From: Chelydra serpentina
Lineage: Eukaryota; Chordata; Testudines; Chelydridae
Assembly (NCBI GenBank): GCA_037349315.1
Contig: JBAIAC010000162.1
Coordinates: 248,001-312,000 of the forward strand
Direction: 5' to 3'
DNA: 64,000 nt
The position numbers and the translations under genes are program-made. The notes below the pieces were generated by a model, which was given only the letters and a program-made list of their open reading frames with translations, had not been told where the DNA came from and searched no databases. Within the stretch, counting starts at the first letter, position 1; every line of letters begins with the position of its first letter. Of the stretch, positions 12,149-21,055 are shown piece by piece.

Positions 12149-12339
12149 CGCAGCGCTGGTGGGGGGCGGCTTATCCCGCGCGACGGCAGGAGCCAGGAGG
12201 CGACGTCGGGGAGAAGCCGCAGCTCAGAGCAGCCTGGGAGCTGGCGCGAATTCCCTGCTGGGATTCTCTAGCTGGAGACCAGGTGCTGCCCAGAGAGCTT
12301 CCATGTTCAGTATGTCATTGGGGGGGCAGGCCCTGCGCC

Positions 12340-12740
12340 CCATTCCCCGCCCCCCCGAGCCCCATTCCCCGCCCCCCTGAGCCAGCCAGTCCCCGCCCTG
12401 GGGCCGGATGGGAGCCAGCGCCCCCTAGAGGGGACAGGCCCCGCGCCCCATTCCCTGCCCCCCTGAGCCAGCCAGTCCCCGCCCTGGGGCCGGGTGGGAG
12501 CCAGCGCCCCCTAGAGGGGACAGGCCCCGCGCCCCATTCCTCACCCCCCTGAGCCAGCCAGTCCCCGCCCTGGGGCCGGGTGGGAGCCAGCGCCCCCTAG
12601 AGGGGACAGGCCCCGCGCCCCATTCCTCACCCCCCTGAGCCAGCCAGTCCCCGCCCTGGGGCCGGATGGGAGCCAGCGCCCCCTAGAGGGGACAGGCCCC
12701 TGCCCCATTCCCCGCCCCCCCGAGCCAGCCAGTCCCTGTG
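12340..12740. repeat. 86-bp minisatellite upstream of the WDR87-like gene
   Basis: About 4.5 near-identical copies. The motif TGAGCCAGCCAGTCCCCGCC starts at 12378, 12464, 12550 and 12636, giving an exact 86-base period. Each unit also carries AGCGCCCCCTAGAGGGGACA, which resembles the CTCF core (CCCCCTAG/AGGGGGC type). The high identity suggests recent expansion. Confidence 0.92.
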
Positions 12741-13239
12741 CGCTCTCAGCGTGAGACGTTTATTCGGGTCTCTCAGGTGCACAGAGATCTTTGTGGGTGA
12801 TGCCGGTGTGTGTGGGGGGGAGTGTGGGGTGTGGGGTGAGAGCCCCTCCCAGCAGAAGAGGACAGCGCCCACTAGGGGGGTCAGCGGCATCTGCCCCCTG
12901 GCTCGTGACCTTTGGGGTCAGGTTCCCGCGCTGCCTGGTGCTGCCCGCCTGGCGCCCCCCATGGGCGGCTGCGTGAGGGGCGGCCTGGTTTGGGGGGCAC
13001 CCGCTTTACCTGCCCGTGCGGCTGCGGCCCCATGGCCGGCACAGCATCATTGTGACATCACCCAGCGCCGGCCAACGCGCCCGTGGCCATGGAGGTATCC
13101 ATCCGCAAGAGAAAATATTCCCTCTCCCCTCCCCCGCCAACATCATCATGTCATGCAATAGCAAGGCTCACTCTGCACTAATCAGCACTTAATTAGGGTC
13201 ATTAGGCAAGGGCTGGATTGTCAGATTTCTGTTGTGTGT
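12741..13239. other. Intergenic DNA
   Basis: GC-rich, no coding exon supported. It includes a GTGTGGGG-rich stretch (12805-12840) and loses GC content after about 13100. Confidence 0.4.
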
Positions 13240-13510
13240 TTGTCCAGTGCCTGGCACAGTGGGTGGGGCTGGACCTGGGCTGGGGTGGATCTACCATAAT
13301 ACACCTAATAGCAATAGAAATGTACAGGGCCTGGCGCAGTGGGGGGGCTGGACCTGGGCTGGGGTGGTGCTACCGTAATACACCTAATAGCAATAACAAT
13401 GCACAGCACCTGGTGCAGTGGGGGCTGGCCCATGACTGGGGTGATGCTACCATAATACACCTAATAGCAGTAGAAATCCACAGTGCCTGGCACAGAGGGT
13501 GGGCCTGGGA
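13240..13510 (+). repeat. 79-bp tandem repeat made from a MIR-like SINE tail
   Basis: Three and a third copies of a unit running CAGTGCCTGGCACAGTGGG, GGACCTGGGCTGGGGTG, CTACCATAATACACCTAATA. Starts near 13245, 13325, 13404 and 13481. The unit matches the 3' tail of the MIR-like SINE seen at 27840-27930, including its AATACAAATAATA end, so one SINE tail was amplified in tandem. Confidence 0.85.
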
Positions 13511-15289
13511 TTCCCACACCTATGAATAATTAACAATGAGTGTAGTTATGTGTTAAGTACAATAGTCTATGGGCCTGTCCAGTCCCAACTAGCCCCCCGC
13601 AGCTCCCCGTTCCTGCCAGTGCCAGGTCTCCCCGCCCCAGCCTCCCTCTGCAACCACGGAAATGGCTGCATGGGGCAGGGCGGCAGAGACCCAGGCCTTG
13701 CACACACCCCTCTGTTCGCCCTGGGGCTGCCCCCTCCACCAGGGGTCGTGTCCCGTGGCCGGCCCCTCGCCACCAGGACACCTGGCCTGATGGAGCGACT
13801 GGGGTTCAGATGCCGACATCATGCTCTTGCCCCCAATTCCCAATCCCGTCCCATCTCTGGGCCCCACCCTCCAGCAAGTCTCACCCCCACACCCCGGCTC
13901 CTCTGCACCTGACAGATCTGCTGGCTGAGCAGTCAGGCGTCCAAGAGCCCAACTGTGGGTACCGCTGGCCGCCCAGCACACCCTGCGATAAAGCAGATTA
14001 ACAGGGGTAGCTGCAGGGGCAGGAATCCAGGACCGGCCTCCCCTGGGGTTTGAGCTGGCAGTGGTGCCAAGCCCTGGTATAGGCACAGTTTGCACCAGGG
14101 CATGGTGATTTGCACTGTCACCATTTACAAAGCCTTGATTTACACCCGTGCAAAGTGAGCTAGTGGGAGGTGGAGGGCTGGGAGCCAGGACTCCTGGGTT
14201 CTCTTCCCGGTTCTGCGAGGAGAGTGGGATCTAGTGGTTAGAACAGCGAGGAGGGGCTGGGGGAATAGAGATGTTTCTTGAACACTCCAGTAGCTGCTGT
14301 TGCGTTGGGGGGCGTTGGGGGGTGGGGAAGAAAGCATGAACACGGACACAGGGGAAGGCAATGAAGCCAGTGTCAGGTGCTGAGCCCCCTTCGTCTCCCA
14401 TGCACCATCTCCCCGCTGCTCTGGCATTGCCCCCGGGCACTTGCTCCGTGCCACGCCTGCCAGCTCGTGCGGCATGCCCTCAGACGGCTGAGCCGGGCCT
14501 GGGTCCATCCTGCTCCGCCGGGTTTGGCCTCCCAGGGGTCCCCCGCCCCCACGCACTTTGGTGTAAATTAGGGATTTCTCTTCTAGTGGGTAGATTCCTG
14601 CTGGGCAGCCCCCAGATGGCTCCTTCCTTAGTCTAATTAGTGATTAGGCTCAGGGTAAAAGCATGAGCGGGAGGGGAGGGCGTGCAGGACTGAGCTGTTT
14701 GTCTCTGCTAGCCTGGGGGAGTTGGGGGGGACGGACACCAAAATCTCTCCTTAGGCTGGATCCAATCAGAGCAGCCAAACTCCCCCGCCCCCCGCGCCAC
14801 ATGCTGCATGTCCCAGATGGCCGGATGAGCCGGGCCCGGATTAACCGGGTCGTGCCGATTACCAGCGGCACAGACTCCCCTCCGCAATCCTTTAATGGGG
14901 GGATCCATCAGCTTCTCCGCGCCGGAGCTGAGCGGCGGGGGTGGCGTGGCGGGACCCCGCTGGGGGCTGGTCACTGGCACAGAGCTCCCCTGTGATGCTC
15001 GGGCCTGGCCCCCGGGTTGCACCATTGGTTAATAATGGGTTGCGTGGCTGCAAAGCGCTGGACAAACGCTTCCCGAGCAGCCACAGGGAGTTAGGTGCTG
15101 AGGATGGTCCATGGGCTTTGGGTGCATTGTCCCCTTAAGCCACTTGGACAAACCCCAGCCCGCCACTATCTGTGGTTTGCCCTTTTCGGTCATTTGATGA
15201 ATGGGCTTTTCACACTCGGGGGAGGGGGACAGAGCATTTTTGCTGAAACCTCGTGTTAATTTACGTATTACTCCAGTAGGACTGTAAGA
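13511..15289. other. Intergenic DNA with a SINE fragment
   Basis: Mixed GC-rich DNA. A SINE head fragment with AGGACTCCTGGGTTCTCTTC lies at 14187-14206 and is followed by CTAGTGGTTAGAACAG (14231). No coding exon is supported. Confidence 0.4.
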
Positions 15290-15400
15290 CACGCCCCCCC
15301 ACCCCAAGATGAGGACCCCCATTGTGCCAGGCCCTGCACAGACCCTGACCGAGATCTGGGCCCTCACTGTGCCAGGGGCCACCCAGACACAGGCCTGGTG
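15290..15400 (-). repeat. MIR-like SINE tail, minus orientation, partly duplicated
   Basis: Reverse complement of the same tail: CATTGTGCCAGGCCCTGCAC and, 50 bases on, CACTGTGCCAGGGGCCACCC, with GACCGAGATCTGGGCCCTCA between them. This is a two-unit stretch at a third place in the intergenic region. Confidence 0.65.
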
Positions 15401-17269
15401 CCAAAGAACTCGCAAACTCATCATGTATCTTCAGCCTGCTTTCAAAGGCCAATTCCCCAGCTCACGTGAACACTGCTGCGTGTGTCTCCCGGCTCGTCCC
15501 GAGAGCAGAACCAGGGCAGCCGAGGCAGGCGCCTCAAAACCCTTTCCAGGCTCTCCCCGCTCCTCCAGAGGGTGCACGTGTCCTTCTGTAGCGGGGGGAA
15601 CCGGCGACAGGACCTAGTCTGCAGGGGTGTCATCGCTGGAGCTGTGCTTAGCCGAGTGTCGCCCGGTCACAGCGTGAGCGTCTTTACATGCCCCAAGCCG
15701 GAGCATTTCTACTGCTTTTATTAGCCTGTGTGAAATCGCTGCTCACCCATTGAACAAGCCAGGTGTGTCAGCAGGGAGCTGGGCTTTGTTGCGGGTGAGT
15801 GGTGCTTTGGGTACTGCATGAATGGTAACCAGATGTCTGTCCCCTGTCTGCTTTGCTGGGTATGTCACCGGGGCGCTCATTTTCCCAGAACAGACGCTGC
15901 CCATATTTGGGGGACCGCTCCTCTGCAGCCGGACTGGTTATCTTTCCCCAGCGAGGGGCAGTCAGTCGCCCTGTAGCTACAAGCCGATGAGAGATTAATT
16001 CTTCATTTCCATTTCCGCTAGGAAGCCCCAGGAGGATTACCAAGGAATCGCTGGGTCATAACTATCCACTCATGTGGGACAGCTGGTTATGAACTGCATC
16101 CCAGGTTCTTTCAGGACTGGCCACGTTCACCGTATGTGCATAAAATCTCCTCTTTCCCCACGATTTCTCCAACATTTCTCCCTGTCCCATCGCTCGCTGG
16201 TGTCTCACCCCGGGGATATTTTTTGAGGTACACCGGAGAGGGTGAGGGACAATCTTCAAACCGCTCGAGCCAAATGACCGGGGTGGTGATAGTTGAGCAG
16301 GAGGCCGTGGCCAGAGGGATGGCTGGTTGTGGGTAAACTCTTCCCTTGGCATTGAGGTGCAGGAAAATCCAGGGGACGCTGGCGATGTTGTTAGGCCCAA
16401 GGAGGCACCGGCCACGCCGCTCAGACAGCATGAAGTGGCCTGGACCGTCCATTGGAGACTCCCTGGCTGTGGGCCCTGCTGCCACTTTGGGCTGCCCCCT
16501 TTGAGGTACAAAAACCTGGGGTGAGCATTGAGCCCACCCACCTGGCAGCTAGCAGCGTGCACTGGGCACCCCAGCTGGTTCCCGGGACAGCTGCCTCCAC
16601 CTAGGGGTGATCCTAGGAAAACCTGGACAGCCGGCAGCCCTGCTCCCAGGAGCTGGGGCAGATCAGGCTGTGATGGGGGCTTGCCGTGCTCTCATCCTTC
16701 TCCCATTCGCAGGGCCCACAGGGGGCCGAGCGGGACTTAGAGCAGCCTGGGCGCTGCTCTAATTTACACCGGGGCCAGGCAGGCCCCGGGGCACCCCCAA
16801 AGCCAGGGGGAGGGAGCGCAAAGGTAAGACCAAGGAAGGATTGTCACCATCATCCAACAGAGGAGGGATGGGGCCCAGCACAGCCGGTCTCCTGAGCCCC
16901 ACTCCAGGCCAGCCCTGAGGGGATCATGTCTCACGAGGGGCGAGGAGCAGGTTCATAGACCCAGGGTCCTGCAGCACACAAGACACCAGGCTGGCTCTAA
17001 TAATGGCAGGGCCTGGCTCTGGTCCTTCAGTGCAGTGCTGCATACACAGCACGGGAGCCGTGCGGTGGAGCCAGGCGCCGGCCGGCTGTTAATCCTCAGG
17101 GCGCAAAGCGATTTGCAGTTACCACAGAGACAAACGGCTTTGCTCAGCTGAAATGCCAGGTGCTTTTACCGCAGCCCCCGCCCTGGTAGCAGAATCATCC
17201 CTTCTAGCGGCAGCCTGCTCCTTGGACAACCCATCCTCCCGGCTTGGGGAGGCGGCGTGTTCTCGTGGA
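15401..17269. other. Intergenic DNA, nothing recognised
   Basis: Moderate GC, no convincing exon or complete repeat. Short open frames on both strands lack family signatures. Confidence 0.35.
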
Positions 17270-17434
17270 TGGGGCACTGGGCCTCAGGACACCTGGGGTC
17301 TATTCCTGCCTCTGCCACTGTCCCTATGTAATGTTGGGCAAGTCTCCGTCTCTCTCTGGGCCTCAGTTTCCCCTTTGTCTGTTCCGGCTGTGAGTTCTTC
17401 AGGGCAGGGACTGCTTCTCGCTCTGTGTCTGTGT
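17270..17434 (+). repeat. MIR-like (tRNA-core) SINE body
   Basis: Shows the usual order: GGACACCTGGGGTCTATTCC, then TCTGCCACTG, TGTTGGGCAAGTC, GGGCCTCAGTTTCCCC, and then TTCAGGGCAGGGACTG. Its tail continues directly into the 44-bp satellite that follows. Confidence 0.75.
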
Positions 17435-18290
17435 AGCGCCCGGCGTGACGGGGCCCTGATCTCGGTCGGGGTCTGTGCAGCGCCCGGCCCAAAGGGGCCC
17501 TGATCTCGGTCGGGGTCTGTGCAGCGCCCGGCCCAACGGGGCCCTGATCTCGGTCGGGGTCTGTGCAGCGCCCGGCCCAACGGGGCCCTGATCTCGGTCG
17601 GGGTCTGTGCAGCGCCCGGCCCAACGGGGCCCTGATCTCGGTCGGGGTCTGTGCAGCGCCCGGTGCGACGGGGCCCTGATCTCGGGCGGGGTCTGGGCAG
17701 CGCCCGGCCCGACGGGGCCCTGATCTCGGCCGGGGTCTGGGCGGCGCCCGGCCCAACGGGGCCCTGATCTCGGTCGGGGTCTGTGCAGCGCCCGGCCCGA
17801 CGGGGCCCTGATCTCGGTCGGGGTCTGTGCAGCGCCCGGCTCGACGGGGCCCTGAACTTGGTCGGGGTCTGTGCAGCGCCCGGCGCGACGGGGCCCTGAT
17901 CTCGGCCGGGGTCTGGGCAGCGCCCGGCCCGACGGGGCCCTGATCTCGGCCGGGGTCTGGGCAGCGCCCGGCCCGACGGGGCCCTGATCTCGGTTGGGGT
18001 CTGGGCAGCGCCCGGCCCGACGGAGCCCTGATCTTGGTCGGGGTCTGGGCAGCGCCCGGCTCGACGGGGCCCTGATCTTGGTCGGGGTCTGTGCAGCACC
18101 CGGCGACACGGGGCCCTGATCTCGGTCGGGGTCTGTGCAGCGCCCGGCGCGACGGGGCCCTGATCTCGGTTGGGGTCTGGGCAGCGCCCGGCCCGACGGG
18201 GCCCTGATCTCGGTCGGGGTCTGGGCAGCGCCCGGCTCGATGGGGCCCTGATCTCGGTTGGGATCTGGGCAGCGCCCGGCTCGATGGTCC
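17435..18290. repeat. 44-bp minisatellite expanded from the SINE tail
   Basis: About 19 copies of a unit CGCCCGGCCCGACGGGGCCC followed by TGATCTCGGTCGGGGTCTGTGCAG. The period is exactly 44 bases (for example 17481 and 17525). The unit is the tail of the SINE at 17270-17434. Variants GTGCAG/GGGCAG and GCCCAA/GCCCGA/GCTCGA are interspersed. It keeps all three frames open on the minus strand, which produces a false 381-residue Arg/Pro-rich protein. Confidence 0.93.
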
Positions 18291-18984
18291 CAGTAATACC
18301 AACTTTGCCAACCCCTGTGCAGGACTCAGGTGGTACCCTGGGCCCTGTGTCAGTCCCTGTGCCTGGGGTCAGCAGAACCCTACAGCGCAGATCTCTTCCT
18401 AGGCCTCAGTGTCCCTGCGTCCCCTTGCAGACCGGACGCCTGGCTCCTGCCTACAGTAAAGCCCGTTGGACGGGTTCCGCAAGCGCTTCCCCGCTGCTGA
18501 AGGAGAGCGGCAGGGAGCGGAGGGCTGAGCAGCTTGGCCTGAACCCAGAAAACCAAACCATGGTTCTGAGCAAAACTGAACTGGGCGGGTTTTCTCACCA
18601 GAACCAAGAAAAGTCTCGTGGGTCAAACCAAGTGTTTTGTTCAACCTGTCATTTTCCTCCCGTTTTCATTTCAGCTTTGGGTGGTTTTCACTTCTTTTTT
18701 TTTTTTTTAAACAGCTGAATTTCAAAATGAAAAGCTGTCGGACAGTCGGGACGTTTCTTTGCAAAATGGCTGAATTGAAGCATTTTGACTTTTTAGAATT
18801 TTTCTCTCATATTTTTCATTTCACACTATGTGCCGAATTCAGCTCAAATTCGTGAATAGTTTCAGAGACACAAAAATACAATTTCCACAATTTATTATTA
18901 GCGGGATTCGGTCACCTCAGGTCCCCCTAGAACTGGATCAGAATGGCCCATTTCCTGCCCTCTTTGCACTGGTGTGTGACCACA
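18291..18984. other. Intergenic DNA between two minisatellites
   Basis: Drops to AT-rich DNA around 18650-18900, with a T-run near 18695-18710. No coding exon is supported. Confidence 0.4.
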
Positions 18985-19500
18985 GGTGTGTGTTAACCCC
19001 TCCCCCGCTCGCCCCATATACCCAATGGGGGTTAACCCCTCCCCCGCTCACCCCACATACCCAATGGGGGTTAACCCCTTCTCCGCTCGCCCCATGTACC
19101 CAATGGGGGTTAACCCCTCCTCCGCTCGCCCCATGTACCCAATGGGGGTTAACCCCTCCCCCGCTCGCCCCATGTACCCAATGGGGGTTAACCCCTCCCC
19201 CGCTCACCCCACATACCCAATGGGGGTTAACCCCTCCTCCGCTCGCCCCATGTACCCAATGGGGGTTAACCCCTCCTCCGCTCGCCCCATGTACCCAATG
19301 GGGGTTAACCCCTCCCCCGCTCACCCCACATACCCAATGGGGGTTAACCCCTCCTCCGCTCGCCCCATGTACCCAATGGGAGTTAACCCCTCCCCCGCTC
19401 ACCCCACATACCCAATGGGGGTTAACCCCTCCCCCGCTCGCCCCATATACCCAATGGGGGTTAACCCCTCCCCCGCTCGTCCCATATACCAATGGGGTTG
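18985..19500. repeat. 39-bp minisatellite
   Basis: About 13 copies of TTAACCCCTCCCCCGCTCGC followed by CCCATGTACCCAATGGGGG. CCCAATGGGGG recurs every 39 bases (19021, 19060 and on). Two main variants (CGCCCCATGTA and CACCCCACATA) alternate irregularly. 39 bases is 13 codons, so both strands give long false reading frames. Confidence 0.95.
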
Positions 19501-19699
19501 CCCACCCTGCGCTGTGGGGGGGAAGGCTCAATGCGGTGCGTGGCCCTTTAAGGCCGGAGAGGGGCGGGGCCAGCTCCCTCCGGTCGGGCAGCTCCCTCTA
19601 GCGGTGGGAGGCGCTGGCGGGGCGGAGCTGGTCCCGCCCCAGGCCCCGCCCATTCCCCGGCCGGCCCCGCCCACGCGGGGTGTGCGAGCGCCTCCCTCG

Positions 19700-19815
19700 C
19701 CGGCTGTGCCCCTCCCCCGCAGTGTCCTCGCGCCCGGCCGGCTCAGGTCCGGGGTGTCCGCGCGCCGCCGCTGCCCCGCTCCCATTGGCCCCTGGCCGCG
19801 CGCCGCTGCTGACCG
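19700..19815 (+). other. SIPA1L3: Candidate noncoding first exon of a plus-strand gene (SIPA1L3 by synteny)
   Basis: Sequence ending GCTGACCG|GTGAGTGCCC at 19815/19816, a full consensus donor inside a CpG island. The 5' limit given is arbitrary. In human, SIPA1L3 starts on the strand opposite WDR87 immediately next to it and has a long 5' intron, which would fit the 44 kb that follow. No SIPA1L3 coding sequence is in the window, so the symbol is an inference from position only. Confidence 0.35.
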
Positions 19816-20020
19816 GTGAGTGCCCGCGCGCCGCGGCCGTTGGGCTTCGCCTCCCCGCGGGGCCGGCGGCTGAGGGAGGGGGCGCTGCCCCCGGTGCGGG
19901 GTGGGTGGGGGCGGCCGGCCCAGTGTGTGTCCATCCCGGGGGGCTTCCCTCACCGCCCCCCGCACCGGGCGCTGCTCCGAGCCGCTTCCTGAACCCCCCG
20001 CGGGCAGCTGCGGGGCGGCG

Positions 20021-20119
20021 CGGGGGCTGCTGGGAGCTGTAGTCTCCGGGCGCTCCGGCGGCCGCAGCGCAAGGCGGGGTGGACGGCCGAGCGGACTACA
20101 GCTCCCAGCAGCCCCCGCG
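20021..20119. promoter_or_regulatory. Inverted pair of ZNF143-type motifs
   Basis: GGGCTGCTGGGAGCTGTAGT at 20024-20043 (minus-strand motif) faces ACTACAGCTCCCAGCAGCCC at 20095-20114 (plus-strand motif), arms of roughly 25 bases with a spacer of about 50. Each matches ACTACAnnTCCCAG. Two facing sites just after a first exon suggest promoter use, possibly bidirectional. Confidence 0.65.
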
Positions 20120-20149
20120 CGGCTAGCAGGCTGCCCCGCGGGAGGGGGT

Positions 20150-20765
20150 CGTGCGTGGGGGCTCTGGCTGTCCCATGCGAGAGGGGTAAGGTGGAGGGGG
20201 GCTCCGACTGCCCCGTGCGGCGAGTGGGGGTGGGGGGGGCTCATTGCACGCCGCTTGAGGAGCCCTTGGCGGGGGCCTCTGGCTGCCCCATGGGAGTGGG
20301 GGGTCATTGCACGCAGCTTGAGGAGCCCTTGGGGGGGGCTGTGGCAGTGGGGGGCTCTGGCTGCCCCATGGGAGTGGGGGGTCATTGCACGCAGCTTGAG
20401 GAGCCCTTGGGGGGGGCTGTGGCAGTGGGGGGCTCTGGCTGCCCCATGGGAGTGGGGGGTCATTGCACGCCGCTTGAGGAGCCCTTGGGGGGGGCTGTGG
20501 CAGTGGGGGGCTCTGGCTGCCCCATGGGAGTGGGGGGGTCATTGCACGCCGCTTGAGGAGCCCTTGGGGGGGCTGTGGCAGTGGGGGGCTCTGGCTGCCC
20601 CATGGGAGTGGGGGGTCATTGCACGCCACTTGCGGAGCCCTTGGGGGGGCTGTGGCAGTGGGGGGCTGGGGCTGTGGCAGTGGGGGGCTCTGGCTGCCCC
20701 ATGGGAGTGGGGGGTCATTGCACGCCACTTGCGGAGCCCTTGGGGGGGCTGGGGCATGCAGCTCA
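20150..20765. repeat. 78-bp minisatellite in the first intron
   Basis: About seven copies of a unit containing GGCTGCCCCATGGGAGTGGG, GGTCATTGCACGC and TTGAGGAGCCCTTGGGGG. GGCTGCCCCATGG starts at 20281, 20359, 20437, 20515 and 20593. The last unit has a 21-base insertion from a duplicated GTGGCAGTGGGGGGCT. Divisible by three, so it creates false frames on both strands. Confidence 0.92.
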
Positions 20766-20774
20766 CGTCCCTGG

Positions 20775-20890
20775 GTTGCAGATGGGGAGCCGAGCACAGG
20801 GCAGCGCAGCGTTTGCCCAAGTCACACTGACAGAGCCTGTGGCCCAGCAGGGAGCTGCCCTGGGTCTCCCAGGCAGCCCCCTCCTCGCTG
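20775..20890 (-). repeat. MIR-like SINE fragment, minus orientation
   Basis: CAGATGGGGAGCCGAGCACA, then TTTGCCCAAGTCACACTGAC and CTGGGTCTCCCAGGC, the reverse complement of the usual SINE body (counterpart copy at 42715-42845). Confidence 0.7.
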
Positions 20891-21036
20891 GGCCCTGCTG
20901 AGTTGGAGGGTTCCCCCCTCAGGTTTGCGGGGGCTGGGGCGTGGGACCGCTTCAAAGGTCACAAGCTGGAGGTGGCAAATGTAAAGGTGGCCCGAGTAAA
21001 GCAGTGAGACTGTCCAGTTTGTGACACAGCCCCTCT

Positions 21037-21055
21037 CCCCCCCCCCCCCCCCCCC
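21037..21055. repeat. Poly-C run
   Basis: Nineteen C in a row at the point where GC-rich DNA to the left gives way to AT-richer DNA to the right. Length may be affected by sequencing error. Confidence 0.9.

Larger units (their letters stand above)
19501..20120 (+). promoter_or_regulatory. CpG-island promoter of a plus-strand gene
   Basis: Dense CpG and GC boxes (GGGGCGGGGCC at 19561, CCCCGCCC repeats near 19640-19675) and an inverted CCAAT box (CCATTGG at 19782-19788), followed by the candidate first-exon donor at 19816. No TATA box. The orientation is inferred from the donor. It lies 7.3-7.7 kb from the start of the oppositely transcribed WDR87-like gene. Confidence 0.55.

Noticed and set aside
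17166..18311. 381-codon Arg/Pro-rich minus-strand frame and two overlapping ones
   Set aside because: Produced by the 44-bp SINE-tail minisatellite; all three minus frames give repeats of the same DNA.
12340..19500. CRISPR-like arrays of regular repeats
   Set aside because: Copies are contiguous with no unique spacers, and the DNA is vertebrate; these are minisatellites.
18828..19819. Long repeat-protein frames on both strands (TQWGLTPPPL, NPSPARPMYP)
   Set aside because: The 39-bp minisatellite is a multiple of three and opens several frames at once. No gene context.
19528..20830. About 300-codon frames on both strands over the 78-bp repeat
   Set aside because: Same cause: unit divisible by three, GC-rich, no similarity to known proteins.
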